A DNA stretch of 6,530 nucleotides from Mycobacterium sp. (GTDB lineage Bacteria > Actinomycetota > Actinomycetes > Mycobacteriales > Mycobacteriaceae): the NCBI GenBank assembly GCA_025965815.1, contig JAOPWF010000523.1, positions 1 through 6,530 of the forward strand, written 5' to 3'. The position numbers and the translations under genes are program-made. Positions 1 through 5,348 of this stretch are shown here, piece by piece; the stretch's first letter is position 1; each line of letters starts with the position of its first letter. The notes below the pieces were generated by a model. The model was not told the DNA's origin. It was given only the letters and a program-made list of their open reading frames with translations, and made no database searches.

Positions 1-597
1 GTCTGACACCGCCGCCGCCGCGCGCTCGGTGAACAGCGCCACCGCGTCATATCGGGACAGCCCAGCCACGCCGCCACTACGTTCAGGCGCTGGCGCTGCC
101 ATCGGGGGCACCGGTAACACCGCTTCACCGACAACACGAAGCGGCGCCCGACTCGTCGCCAATATCTGCAGATCAGGGCAGCTACGCAGCAAAGCAGCCG
201 ACAGCGCCGCAACCTCGTCGAGCAGATGTTCACAATTGTCCAACACCAGCAGCAGATGCCGGCCGCTCAGAGAGTCGATCAACGCCTCCAAAGCGTCCCC
301 CGAGGGGGGACCACGCACACTCAGCTCAGTCAAAACCGTCTGGATCAACAGTGCCGGATCCGGCAACTCCGCGAGTTCGACCAGCCACACGCCGTGTGGA
401 TAGGCGCGCCTGCGGTCCCTTGCCACCCGCTCGGCCACCCGTGTCTTGCCGACGCCACCAACGCCGATCAAGGTGACCAGCCTGGACTTGGATAAGGCGC
501 GTTTGGCATCGGCGAGTTCGCGGCGCCGGTCGACGAAGCTCGTAATCTCCGCCGGTAGGTTGCCGCCAGCATGAACTCCCACGGCGCTCTGCGCCAC
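1..597 (-). CDS. NB-ARC/AAA-type ATPase domain of a LuxR/AfsR-like regulator, partial (C-terminus off the window)
   Basis: The minus strand is open from about 717 down to the left edge. Read from a GTG at 597, 199 residues are visible. Residues 13-24 (GNLPAEITSFVDR) are the linker that usually opens the ATPase of this family, where SFVGR is more common. Walker A is GVGGVGKT at 45-52. Walker B is LLLVLD at 115-120, followed by NCEHLLDEV. LATSRAPLRVVGEAVLPVPP at about 146-165 is the usual sensor segment after it. Members are large cytoplasmic regulators: a nucleotide-switch NB-ARC module, then TPR-like repeats and often a C-terminal LuxR HTH. None of that C-terminal part is in view. The start is uncertain. 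GTG 597 has a purine-rich GGGAAGGG about 20 bases upstream, which is too far to be convincing. GTG 582 and TTG 651 are alternatives. Because the DNA just upstream is decayed, the gene may have lost an N-terminal domain. The ATPase call is secure; intactness is not. Confidence 0.82.
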   Translation of the reverse strand, partial: MAQSAVGVHAGGNLPAEITSFVDRRRELADAKRALSKSRLVTLIGVGGVGKTRVAERVARDRRRAYPHGVWLVELAELPDPALLIQTVLTELSVRGPPSGDALEALIDSLSGRHLLLVLDNCEHLLDEVAALSAALLRSCPDLQILATSRAPLRVVGEAVLPVPPMAAPAPERSGGVAGLSRYDAVALFTERAAAAVSD

Positions 598-904
598 GGG
601 CTCAGCGTACGCGCGCCCTTCCCACCGCGAAGTGAGATTTCGCTCGGTCAATCCAGCGCCCAAACGGCCGCTGCAACCATCGCGTCTTCGACCGAGTTTG
701 TTTCGACGACGGCCAGTTCAACTACAGTGACCTGCTCCAACAACTACCGCACGGTCCGATACGGACTCTCCGACAGTCAAACTGCCGGTGGCACAATAGC
801 ATTCGCCAATGGTTCAGCCCGCGACGCCGATTGCGGTGATCCGATCGAACGCGGTCGCCTCCTGCGCTGTGGCCATCGCGCATCTGGGCTCGGCGGCCAC
901 CTAT
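598..904. other. Stretch without a supportable gene, decayed DNA
   Basis: No frame on either strand holds a recognisable protein. On the minus strand, short gene-like pieces such as SLTVGESVSDRAVVVGAG (about 780-725) and VVETNSVEDAMVAAAVW (about 710-660) sit in different frames, separated by stops. This is what an eroded gene looks like, but neither piece can be assigned. They may be the tail of the neighbouring methyltransferase remnant or the lost N-terminus of the ATPase gene. Confidence 0.4.
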
Positions 905-1095
905 GATGGCGTTCGGCCGGCAAGGCTTGCCATTGAAGGCCGTTGACGTTGTGGCGTTCCGAATTCGAACATGAACAGTCACGCACTCGGCTCGGTGGCT
1001 CCGTGCAGGGTTTGCGCGTACCGCGTCTGCAGCCCTTCGTCGTCTTGGAACACGTGATAGAACGCGCTGTTGACGACGGTGTCGAACCCGGGCAC
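905..1095 (-). pseudogene. Remnant of a class I SAM-dependent methyltransferase
   Basis: Starting at 1095 on the minus strand, the frame reads VPGFDTVVNSAFYHVFQDDE, then a segment ending TRYAQTLHGATEPSA, an in-frame TGA (about 981-979), and LFMFEF. A one-base slip near 960 then leads to ERHNVNGLQWQALPAERHH, ending near 904. In order, these match the middle of actinobacterial class I methyltransferases: the FDTVVDSAFYH motif at strand 4, the TRYAxxLHRAT helix, the LFMFEFG strand and an HNVNGLQW-like segment. The N-terminal SAM-binding glycine loop and the C-terminus are missing. With a stop, a frameshift and both ends lost, it cannot encode a working enzyme. The upstream break coincides with the recombinase fragment on the other strand, so the two were probably joined by a deletion or an element's excision. 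Confidence 0.7.
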
Positions 1096-1193
1096 AGCAG
1101 CATCGCGATCACGGGAGACGTCTACGGCACACCTCGGACGCGACGACACGGGCGGCCATCGACGGGCTGTCCGATGCGCTCGGGTTGTCCTAG
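1090..1193 (+). pseudogene. C-terminal fragment of a phage/ICE-type tyrosine recombinase (integrase), frameshifted
   Basis: The plus strand reads GHSSIAITGDVYG from 1090 to 1128. After a one-base slip in the GGCAC at 1126-1130 it continues HTSDATTRAAIDGLSDALGL plus S, with TAG at 1191-1193. This is the usual C-terminal end of mycobacterial tyrosine recombinases: the LGHSS box, the T(G/L)DxYGH motif with the nucleophilic tyrosine (Tyr at 1123-1125), and a helix DDTARAAIDGLSxALGL. The original frame would have read VYGHTSD, so one base has been lost. Everything upstream of GHSS, including the first catalytic Arg/Lys and the DNA-binding domain, is absent. Only a scar of an integrated element remains. 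Confidence 0.72.
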
Positions 1194-1250
1194 CCGTTTA
1201 GCCGACGGACCACATGGCGATGAGGCCAGCCGAATGGCTCATTCCACCAC

Positions 1251-1325
1251 GTGTTTTACGGCACAATTGACATCACGCCACAGCCATGGCTGCCCCAACT
1301 ACTGCATTGGCCCGAGATGCAATGA
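1251..1325 (+). CDS. Possible 24-codon ORF upstream of and overlapping the zinc-ribbon gene
   Basis: From GTG 1251 the frame reads VFYGTIDITPQPW, then LPQLLHWPEMQ, with TGA at 1323-1325. The stop overlaps the ATG of the next ORF as ATGA, an arrangement typical of translational coupling. The frame is open back to 1224, so it may instead be the surviving tail of a longer protein whose 5' part went with the recombinase scar. No family is recognised and there is no clear ribosome binding site. Its reality rests on the overlap and the protein-like composition. Confidence 0.3.
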   Translation: MFYGTIDITPQPWLPQLLHWPEMQ

Positions 1326-1468
1326 CCGCGCCGCGCTGCCACACCTGTAAAAGACGCGACCACCCGCTGCGCTATCGCACACTGTTCGACTGCTGGTATT
1401 GCCCGCGATGCGAGACTGTGCGTATCCGCGCCATCGTCAACCAACTGATCTTTGAGCTGACCGCATGA
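1322..1468 (+). CDS. Small zinc-ribbon-like protein, 48 aa, unknown function
   Basis: The ATG at 1322 overlaps the preceding stop (ATGA), and the frame ends at TGA 1466-1468, which overlaps another ATG at 1465. The protein has Cys6-His-Thr-Cys9 and Cys27-Pro-Arg-Cys30, with an extra Cys24 in between. Two CxxC knuckles 17 residues apart suggest a zinc ribbon. The C-terminal 18 residues (about 31-48) are a hydrophobic helix-like tail (IRAIVNQLIFEL). An in-frame ATG at 1286 would add 12 residues with no ribosome binding site and would overlap the preceding ORF, so 1322 is preferred. The possible partner is the CD-NTase-like protein encoded directly downstream. No function can be named. Confidence 0.5.
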   Translation: MTAPRCHTCKRRDHPLRYRTLFDCWYCPRCETVRIRAIVNQLIFELTA

Positions 1469-1537
1469 AAACCACAGGCCGAGTCGCGTGCTGCCGAGCC
1501 AATTCGTAAGGACGATCTGGAGTATCTGATCGAGCAG

Positions 1538-1993
1538 GTGCGCCTACACCACAACGACTGGTCGTTCTTCCGGCCGATCGCCCGGGTTCTCAAAGACTGG
1601 CGCCTCGACATCACCGCCGAGACCCGGATCAAGTCACTGGTCATCGAAGTCCTTGCACTGCAGTGTCTTCCGCGTTCGGGGACCCGGCCCGAAGCACTGC
1701 GACAGTTCTTCTCCGCAGCGGCGGTCGAAGTCAACCTCGGCGTCGTCGACCCTGCCGGCTATTGCGGTCTGATCCAGTCCGACCTCGACACCGTCGCCCT
1801 GCGCGACGCGCTGCTGGACGCGGCCGATCTAGCGGACCTGGCCTGCGATCAGGCTGCCCGCAACGACACCGACGGCGCGCAGCGCGCCTGGCAGCAGATG
1901 ATTGGTCCCGACTTCCCGGCGCCGGCGAAGAAAACGGGGCCGCGGGCGCTGGTGGTGCCTGCACCGTTGATCACCGACTCTCCGCAGGGCTAG
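1538..1993 (+). CDS. Protein matching only the C-terminal helical half of CD-NTase-type nucleotidyltransferases
   Basis: From GTG 1538, 151 residues follow. FFRPIARVLKDWR (10-22) and IKSLVIEVLALQCLP (31-45) match the helices after the catalytic domain in CD-NTases, where the pattern is 'vRLLKxW...SF-LEVLA'. VDPAGYCG at 70-77 and the C-terminal AQRAWQQMIGPDFP (114-127) match the family's closing 'A...Wr.iFG..FP' signature. Whole enzymes are usually about twice as long. The GS motif and the Asp triad that binds metal and makes cyclic oligonucleotides are not encoded here or upstream. As it stands it cannot be a nucleotidyltransferase. The coding sense extends upstream in the same frame to about 1472 (PQAESRAAEPIRKDDLEYL), and an ATG at 1465 would lead into it if one A of the AAAA at 1468-1471 were removed. 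The true start may therefore be 1465 with a frameshift. It could be a truncated defence gene or a stand-alone domain. Family call by eye only. Confidence 0.6.
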   Translation: MRLHHNDWSFFRPIARVLKDWRLDITAETRIKSLVIEVLALQCLPRSGTRPEALRQFFSAAAVEVNLGVVDPAGYCGLIQSDLDTVALRDALLDAADLADLACDQAARNDTDGAQRAWQQMIGPDFPAPAKKTGPRALVVPAPLITDSPQG

Positions 1994-2235
1994 GCGGCGA
2001 CGGGCGACTCGCAGCGCCGCAGCGCGAAATCCTCAAGGGTTGCTGTTGTGCCGACGGCGATCTCTGGCAGGTACTCCGACCGTGACGCGGCATCACCCGT
2101 CGTGAGCAATGCGGCCGCCGCCATCGCGATGGTACTGAAGAATGGTCCGCGCGCGAGGGCGCGGCCCAGCTCCTCGCACACCACGCCGACCTCAACCGTG
2201 CCGAAGCGGCTGTTACGGGCTCGCTGGCTGATCAT
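1990..2235 (-). pseudogene. Internal fragment of an acyl-CoA dehydrogenase (FadE-like)
   Basis: Read from ATG 2235, 81 residues follow. Residues 11-67 (starting FGTVEVGVVCEELGRALARG) match the N-terminal helical domain of acyl-CoA dehydrogenases, where 'VVxEELGRALAPxPFxxT...ALLxAGDEAxRAxxLPxIAxG' is standard. The family is about 380 residues long. The first ~60 residues, the FAD-binding middle and the C-terminal domain with the catalytic base are all missing. After VGTTATL the sequence leaves the family pattern and stops at 1992-1990. The leading MISQRARNS is also not family-like. This is a gene scrap without enzyme activity. Its stop shares the CTAG at 1990-1993 with the stop of the convergent CD-NTase-like frame. 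Confidence 0.7.
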
Positions 2236-2411
2236 GATGCCGAAAGGCGACGCCCGAATGTCGGTGGCTTCGCGATAGACCGAAATCCCTTGAACGCATT
2301 CATCATCGTGTCCTGCGCCGGGTCTTCGGCTTGATGCCGCGTGTGCGTCATGCGCGGTTACAGCATTGGTCGAAGTACGGCAGCACCTGCTCGAGTTCTG
2401 TTAGATACATC
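2232..2411 (-). other. Two short minus-strand frames linked by ATGA overlaps, coding status doubtful
   Basis: From ATG 2411 a 20-codon frame reads MYLTELEQVLPYFDQCCNRA and stops at 2348. Its TGA overlaps an ATG at 2351 that opens a 39-codon frame (starting MTHTRHQAEDPAQDTMMNAF). The stop of that frame at 2232 overlaps the ATG 2235 of the acyl-CoA dehydrogenase fragment. Neither peptide is recognised. The overlaps may be chance, or the pieces may be leftovers of a broken gene. The first frame can be extended upstream to 2548, but that part overlaps the real plus-strand gene at 2490. Confidence 0.15.
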
Positions 2412-2489
2412 GTTCCACGCCGCGGGAATAGTCGGGCCCGGGCATGCGATCTACCGGTCAGAGGGATAGCTGGAAGGGCGTGATCTATC

Positions 2490-2738
2490 GTGAAAGCAAG
2501 TGACGTAAAGCTTCTTGGCGTTGTCGCGGTCAGTGCCGTGGTCTGCATCGGTGCTCTCGGCGCAGTGACAAGTCAGAAGGAGGCGAGCCCTTTTGCCGTG
2601 ACTGGATCCACGATGTCGACAGGTGTCACCAGGACTGAGACGGCAGCGCCGACAACGTTGCCGATACCCGAGGCGGTACCGGGCATCACCGGTCCTGCCC
2701 CGCTTCCGGCCGAGGAGCAGGGACTGCCCGGAAACTAA
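2490..2738 (+). CDS. Small mycobacterial exported or membrane-anchored Pro/Thr-rich protein, 82 aa
   Basis: The protein starts with GTG at 2490, eleven bases after a GGAAGGG (2472-2478) that serves as ribosome binding site. Residues 1-7 are charged (MKASDVK). Residues 8-27 (LLGVVAVSAVVCIGALGAVT) form a signal peptide or signal anchor. The remaining 55 residues are low in complexity and rich in Thr, Pro, Ala and Gly (TETAAPTTLPIPEAVP, GPAPLPAEEQGLPG), as in wall-associated or extracellular tails. Many short mycobacterial proteins share this plan: 'VKLLGVVAV...GALGA' followed by a T/P-rich tail with 'ATET' or 'PTTLP'. Cys19 is inside the hydrophobic core but lacks a convincing lipobox, so a lipoprotein is unlikely. 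Function is unknown. The gene stands alone. Confidence 0.75.
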   Translation: MKASDVKLLGVVAVSAVVCIGALGAVTSQKEASPFAVTGSTMSTGVTRTETAAPTTLPIPEAVPGITGPAPLPAEEQGLPGN

Positions 2739-2742
2739 GGCG

Positions 2743-2756
2743 GGCGACAAATCGCC
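2743..2756 (+). terminator. Short stem-loop just after the exported-protein gene
   Basis: GGCGA (2743-2747) and TCGCC (2752-2756) form a perfect five-pair stem with a CAAA loop, starting four bases after the TAA stop. There is no T tract. It may be a weak terminator of the U-less type discussed for mycobacteria, or chance. Confidence 0.25.
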
Positions 2757-2849
2757 GTGCGCGACAGTTGGGGCCGCCGGAAGGCGTGTCCGCCACGGCA
2801 AGGATGCGCTCGCTCCCCAGATAGTCTTCGCCGCAATTTAATTGGATCA

Positions 2850-2867
2850 GATCAGGGTAACCTGATC
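2850..2867. promoter_or_regulatory. Inverted repeat, likely operator, in the 2739-3195 gap
   Basis: GATCAGG (2850-2856), GTAA (2857-2860) and CCTGATC (2861-2867) form a perfect seven-base inverted repeat. It is flanked by a further GATCA at 2845-2849 and by the self-complementary CTGATCAG at 2862-2869. An AT-rich patch, AATTTAATT, lies directly before it (2835-2843). In GC-rich mycobacterial DNA this looks like a repressor operator within a promoter. No gene start clearly belongs to it. The nearest plus-strand ATG is 2879, whose 61-codon frame is not convincing. Confidence 0.4.
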
Positions 2868-2893
2868 AGCGGTCAAGAATGGCGAAGACGCCG

Positions 2894-3154
2894 TCAGCTA
2901 ACGGTCACGTCACACTTGGGTCTGAGGTCATCGTTCCCAAATACGGCCACCCGACGCGTTCGCGACGGCGCAGTCAGCAGGTGGGTGCGCGAGCGATAAT
3001 GCATCAGCCGATCGACCCCGAGGGCAACGCTCAGCGCCACAACATGTTCGACCTCGTCTGCTAGGCAGCCGTCTTCCGTGAGTCTGGATGGCGCCAGCCT
3101 TCGCTCCTCCGCGACACCCAGGGCGCTTCCCACCCGCATCGGCATCGCCAACAT
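2894..3154 (-). CDS. Doubtful 86-codon ORF downstream of the SDR gene
   Basis: This is the only reading of the 2739-3195 gap with a reasonable amino-acid composition and mostly G/C third positions. It begins at ATG 3154, about 40 bases after the end of the SDR frame on the same strand, and could share its transcript. Segments such as DEVEHVVALSVALGVDRLM look protein-like. No motif or family is recognised and no ribosome binding site is clear (CCGGA directly before the ATG). A plus-strand frame of 61 codons at 2879-3064 overlaps it. Most likely the gap is non-coding or holds decayed DNA. Confidence 0.2.
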   Translation of the reverse strand: MLAMPMRVGSALGVAEERRLAPSRLTEDGCLADEVEHVVALSVALGVDRLMHYRSRTHLLTAPSRTRRVAVFGNDDLRPKCDVTVS

Positions 3155-3195
3155 TCCGGGCTGCGGCGCCGCTCTGCTCGCCTCACTGGTTGCGG

Positions 3196-4148
3196 TCAGG
3201 ACGCCAGAATGTCGGTGGACAATTCCCAGAGCAGTGTCGCCGCCGCCGCGTCGAGCGCGTACGCGGCGACGCCGCGACCGGTGCCGGGCTGGGTGGGTGC
3301 TGCTTCGTTGCAGTCCTCGAAGTAGCGCCCGCCGATCCCGCCAAGGATCGGTGAGGTCGCGAGTAGAACCGAGGTCGCCGCCCCCTGCTCGGGCGTCTGC
3401 CAGCGGAATTCTCCGTTCTCGCCTTCAATACGCGTCCGCATTTGCTCCAGGTCCTCATCGGCGATGTACCGCTGCAGGTTCGACCGAACCGTGCCGGGCT
3501 GTAGTGCATTGGCGGTGATGCCGTCGTCTGCCCAGCGCCTCGTCTCGTTTCCACCGCGAAGAGCACGTTGGCGGTCTTCGACTGCGCGTAGGCGTCCCAC
3601 GGGTCGTAGCCGCGGTTGAGAAAATGGATGTATTCAAACATCACCGGCGAGCGCAGGTGGGCCCTGGAGCTGACCGACACGATGCGCGCTCCCCCGGCGG
3701 CGGCGAGCGCATGATGTAGACCGGTGGCTAGGGCGAAGTGGCCGAGATGATTAGTGGCGAACTGAAGTTCCACGCCCTGGGGTGTGCGGGTTTCCGGGCA
3801 CGCCATGACGCCGGCGTTGTTGACCAAGACGTCCAGCGGCCCGTCCCACTCGGCAACGAACGAATCGATCGACGCCCGCTCGGCGAGGTCCAGCGGGGCG
3901 ACGAGCACGTGGCGATTGCCGATGGCGGCCGCGATCTCCGAGGCGACGCATTGTCTTGTTTCGGCGTTGCGTACCGCGAGGGTCACCTCCGCGCCGGTGC
4001 TGGCGAACGCCCGCGCGGTTTCCACGCCTATGCCCGAGGCTGCGCCGGTGACGATGATCCGGCTGCCGCGCAAGTCGATGCCCGCGACGACCTCGGCGGC
4101 GGTGGTCTGCACGCTGAACGGGGTGGTGATGGGCGTGGTCGTTGTCAT
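3196..4148 (-). pseudogene. Short-chain dehydrogenase/reductase (SDR), broken by a frameshift at about 3539-3550
   Basis: From ATG 4148, preceded by GGGAAG, the first frame covers 200 family-like residues. The Rossmann dinucleotide loop is TGAASGIG at 34-41, NNAG is at 110-113, the VSVSS strand with the catalytic Ser is around 160, and the active-site Tyr187/Lys191 lie in YAQSK. After FAVE (about 200) the frame goes wrong. The expected continuation, TRRWADDGITANALQPGTV through TPEQGAATSVLLATSPILGG to RYFEDCNEA, is found in another frame and ends with the TGA at 3198-3196. Joined, the two parts give a normal ~317-residue SDR of the retinol-dehydrogenase-like type, an NAD(P)-dependent oxidoreductase of unknown substrate. 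The break lies at a tandem CTCGT duplication (3539-3548). As written, the first frame runs on to 3183 with 121 unrelated residues. It is either a recent pseudogene or a sequencing error. It lies 67 bases downstream of the DUF5078-like gene on the same strand. Confidence 0.85.
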
Positions 4149-4215
4149 GGTCGACTTCCCGCGTGTCGTGCCTCAGTACCCAAGCCGGTGCGCAAGCCAA
4201 GCGAGGGGCGGTGAC

Positions 4216-4695
4216 TCACCCGTCCCAGAGGGTTTGGTTGCCGGGTGGGTAGTTGGTGCAGTTGTCGGTTTCCTTTGCGGCGACGCCCTTGTTGTTGAAG
4301 AAGATTTTCGCCCAGTTGGGCCGTGCGAAGGCCAGCTGTTCGTAGAAGGCATTCGTGGCGATGTTTTCGGAGTAGGCGCGGCGGTCATCGGGAGTCAATG
4401 AGAAGAACCAGTGAGCGCGATCGATCGCTGCTTGCTGGATGTCAGGCGATTTGTAGTGCTTGTCGATGATGTAGCGCTGGTAGTAGATCGGGGTGTAGTC
4501 GCGCGCGGCGGCCAGGATCTGCTCGGCGGTGCAGGTGGTGATGATCATTCGGTCCGGGATCGGGTAGTCATCGGTGGCATCGGCGGACGCTGGGGCGGCC
4601 AGCGTCATCGCCGCGATAGCTGCCGCGACACCGGTGATTGCGGCTCGCAGAACCGAATTCGCATGAACTGTTCGCACGCGTCTTGGTGTGTCCAT
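4216..4695 (-). CDS. Secreted DUF5078-like mycobacterial protein, 159 aa
   Basis: Translation starts at ATG 4695 with GGAG about six bases upstream. Residues 1-38 are a Sec signal peptide: basic start (RRVR), hydrophobic core at 17-35 and cleavage after APASA, giving a mature protein that starts DATDDYPIP. The mature part has YPIPDRMIITTCTAEQILAA (44-63), YYQRYIID (71-78), HWFFSLTPDDRRAYSEN (95-111) and a closing NWAKIFFNNKGV (127-138). From memory, this series marks the DUF5078 family of small secreted mycobacterial proteins. Cys55 and Cys146 could form the single disulfide of the exported protein. The role is unknown. The gene lies 61 bases after the DUF732-like gene and 67 before the SDR, all on one strand, so co-transcription is plausible. 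Length and ends look normal. Confidence 0.8.
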   Translation of the reverse strand: MDTPRRVRTVHANSVLRAAITGVAAAIAAMTLAAPASADATDDYPIPDRMIITTCTAEQILAAARDYTPIYYQRYIIDKHYKSPDIQQAAIDRAHWFFSLTPDDRRAYSENIATNAFYEQLAFARPNWAKIFFNNKGVAAKETDNCTNYPPGNQTLWDG

Positions 4696-4756
4696 GGGTG
4701 TCTCCTATCGTTTCAACGGTGCGGCCGTTTCACCTCGCAGCCTGGGCGCAACGTCA

Positions 4757-5134
4757 TCAGCGCGGCCCCGCAACCGATGTCAGAACGGGCATCTGGTCGG
4801 GGCAGTAGGTATTGATTGCTGCGTTCAGGTATTGCCATGTCTGTCCTGTGGTGGTTCCCCGTGGGAGGTTTTTGGACAGGAACGCCGCGGACCTGTAGGC
4901 ATCGGCGTCGATGCCGTTGCCCAGTCGATTACAGGTGAGCTTGCCCAGCCACGCGTTGTAGTCACGCGGCCCGTAGACGCCGTAGCCGTGGAGCTGGTTG
5001 GCGAAATCGGTGTCGAGATCGGCGTGTGCCGGCGCGGCCAGCGCGACCGCCGCGGCGACGACCGCGACAAATTGCAGAGACTTCTCCACCACATGAACCG
5101 CCGGTATCCACACCCGTTTGAACACACTGGTCAT
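4757..5134 (-). CDS. Secreted DUF732-like mycobacterial protein, 125 aa
   Basis: The start chosen is ATG 5134, because GGTGGAG lies about six bases upstream and the signal peptide then begins normally (MTSVFKRVW). An in-frame ATG at 5197 would add 21 charged residues before the signal. The hydrophobic core is at 21-35 and cleavage is predicted after AHA (37-38). The mature protein has LDTDFANQLHGYGVYGPRDY (40-59), CNRLGNG (68-74) and NTYCPDQ (108-114). This is the DUF732 pattern: a small all-helical secreted fold with one conserved Cys pair, here Cys68 and Cys111. DUF732 proteins are abundant in mycobacteria and mostly uncharacterised. The ATG overlaps the stop of the upstream 46-codon frame (ATGA), so its translation may be coupled to that frame. 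Confidence 0.85.
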   Translation of the reverse strand: MTSVFKRVWIPAVHVVEKSLQFVAVVAAAVALAAPAHADLDTDFANQLHGYGVYGPRDYNAWLGKLTCNRLGNGIDADAYRSAAFLSKNLPRGTTTGQTWQYLNAAINTYCPDQMPVLTSVAGPR

Positions 5135-5271
5135 CGGAATCTCCACCACCCGCTGGTGTTTGGACCTCTCGTGATCATTTCCGCCTGGCACAGACATGCG
5201 ACCACGCAGAAAATGGTGGTGGTGGTGGTCTGCGCGGTGAACGGCGTGGCGATCGGCGTCGTCACTGTCAT
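5131..5271 (-). pseudogene. 5' stub of a second SDR gene, now a 46-codon frame coupled to the DUF732 gene
   Basis: From ATG 5271, with AGGAG seven bases upstream, the frame reads MTVTTPIATPFTAQTT. The intact SDR start at 4148 reads MTTTTPITTPFSVQTT, and the DNA of the two is clearly alike. After a run of ACC codons the similarity ends. The frame runs through unrelated residues (IFCVVACLCQAEMITRG...) to a TGA at 5133-5131 that overlaps the DUF732 ATG. This is what remains after deletion or recombination removed the body of an SDR gene. Its strong ribosome binding site may now serve as a leader for the DUF732 gene. It lies 77 bases downstream of the MarR gene. Confidence 0.6.
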
Positions 5272-5348
5272 GCCCAACTCCTGTGTGGTGTTTGCATCGC
5301 GTATTGCTCGTGATGCTTTGGTGTTCTGTACCGGCGGTCCTATTTGAC

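Noticed and set aside
943..1350. 135-codon plus-strand ORF
   Set aside because: It is a composite: its middle includes GHSSIAITGDVYG from the integrase scrap, and the rest lies antisense to the methyltransferase remnant or out of frame. It is not one gene.
2879..3064. 61-codon plus-strand ORF just after the 2850-2867 palindrome
   Set aside because: It has no ribosome binding site, no recognisable family and an Arg-rich middle. It was not called as a gene, only noted as a possible target of the operator.
3738..4401. Plus-strand ORFs of 158 and 205 codons opposite the SDR
   Set aside because: Both are antisense shadows of the SDR and DUF5078-like genes, which have clear family motifs.
5135..5197. 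Longer N-terminus for the DUF732-like protein from ATG 5197
   Set aside because: The 21 extra residues are charged, precede a normal signal peptide and overlap the SDR stub frame. ATG 5134 has a good ribosome binding site.
4688..5347. 219-codon plus-strand ORF
   Set aside because: It is antisense to the DUF732-like gene with its signal peptide and conserved cysteines, and shows no motif of its own.
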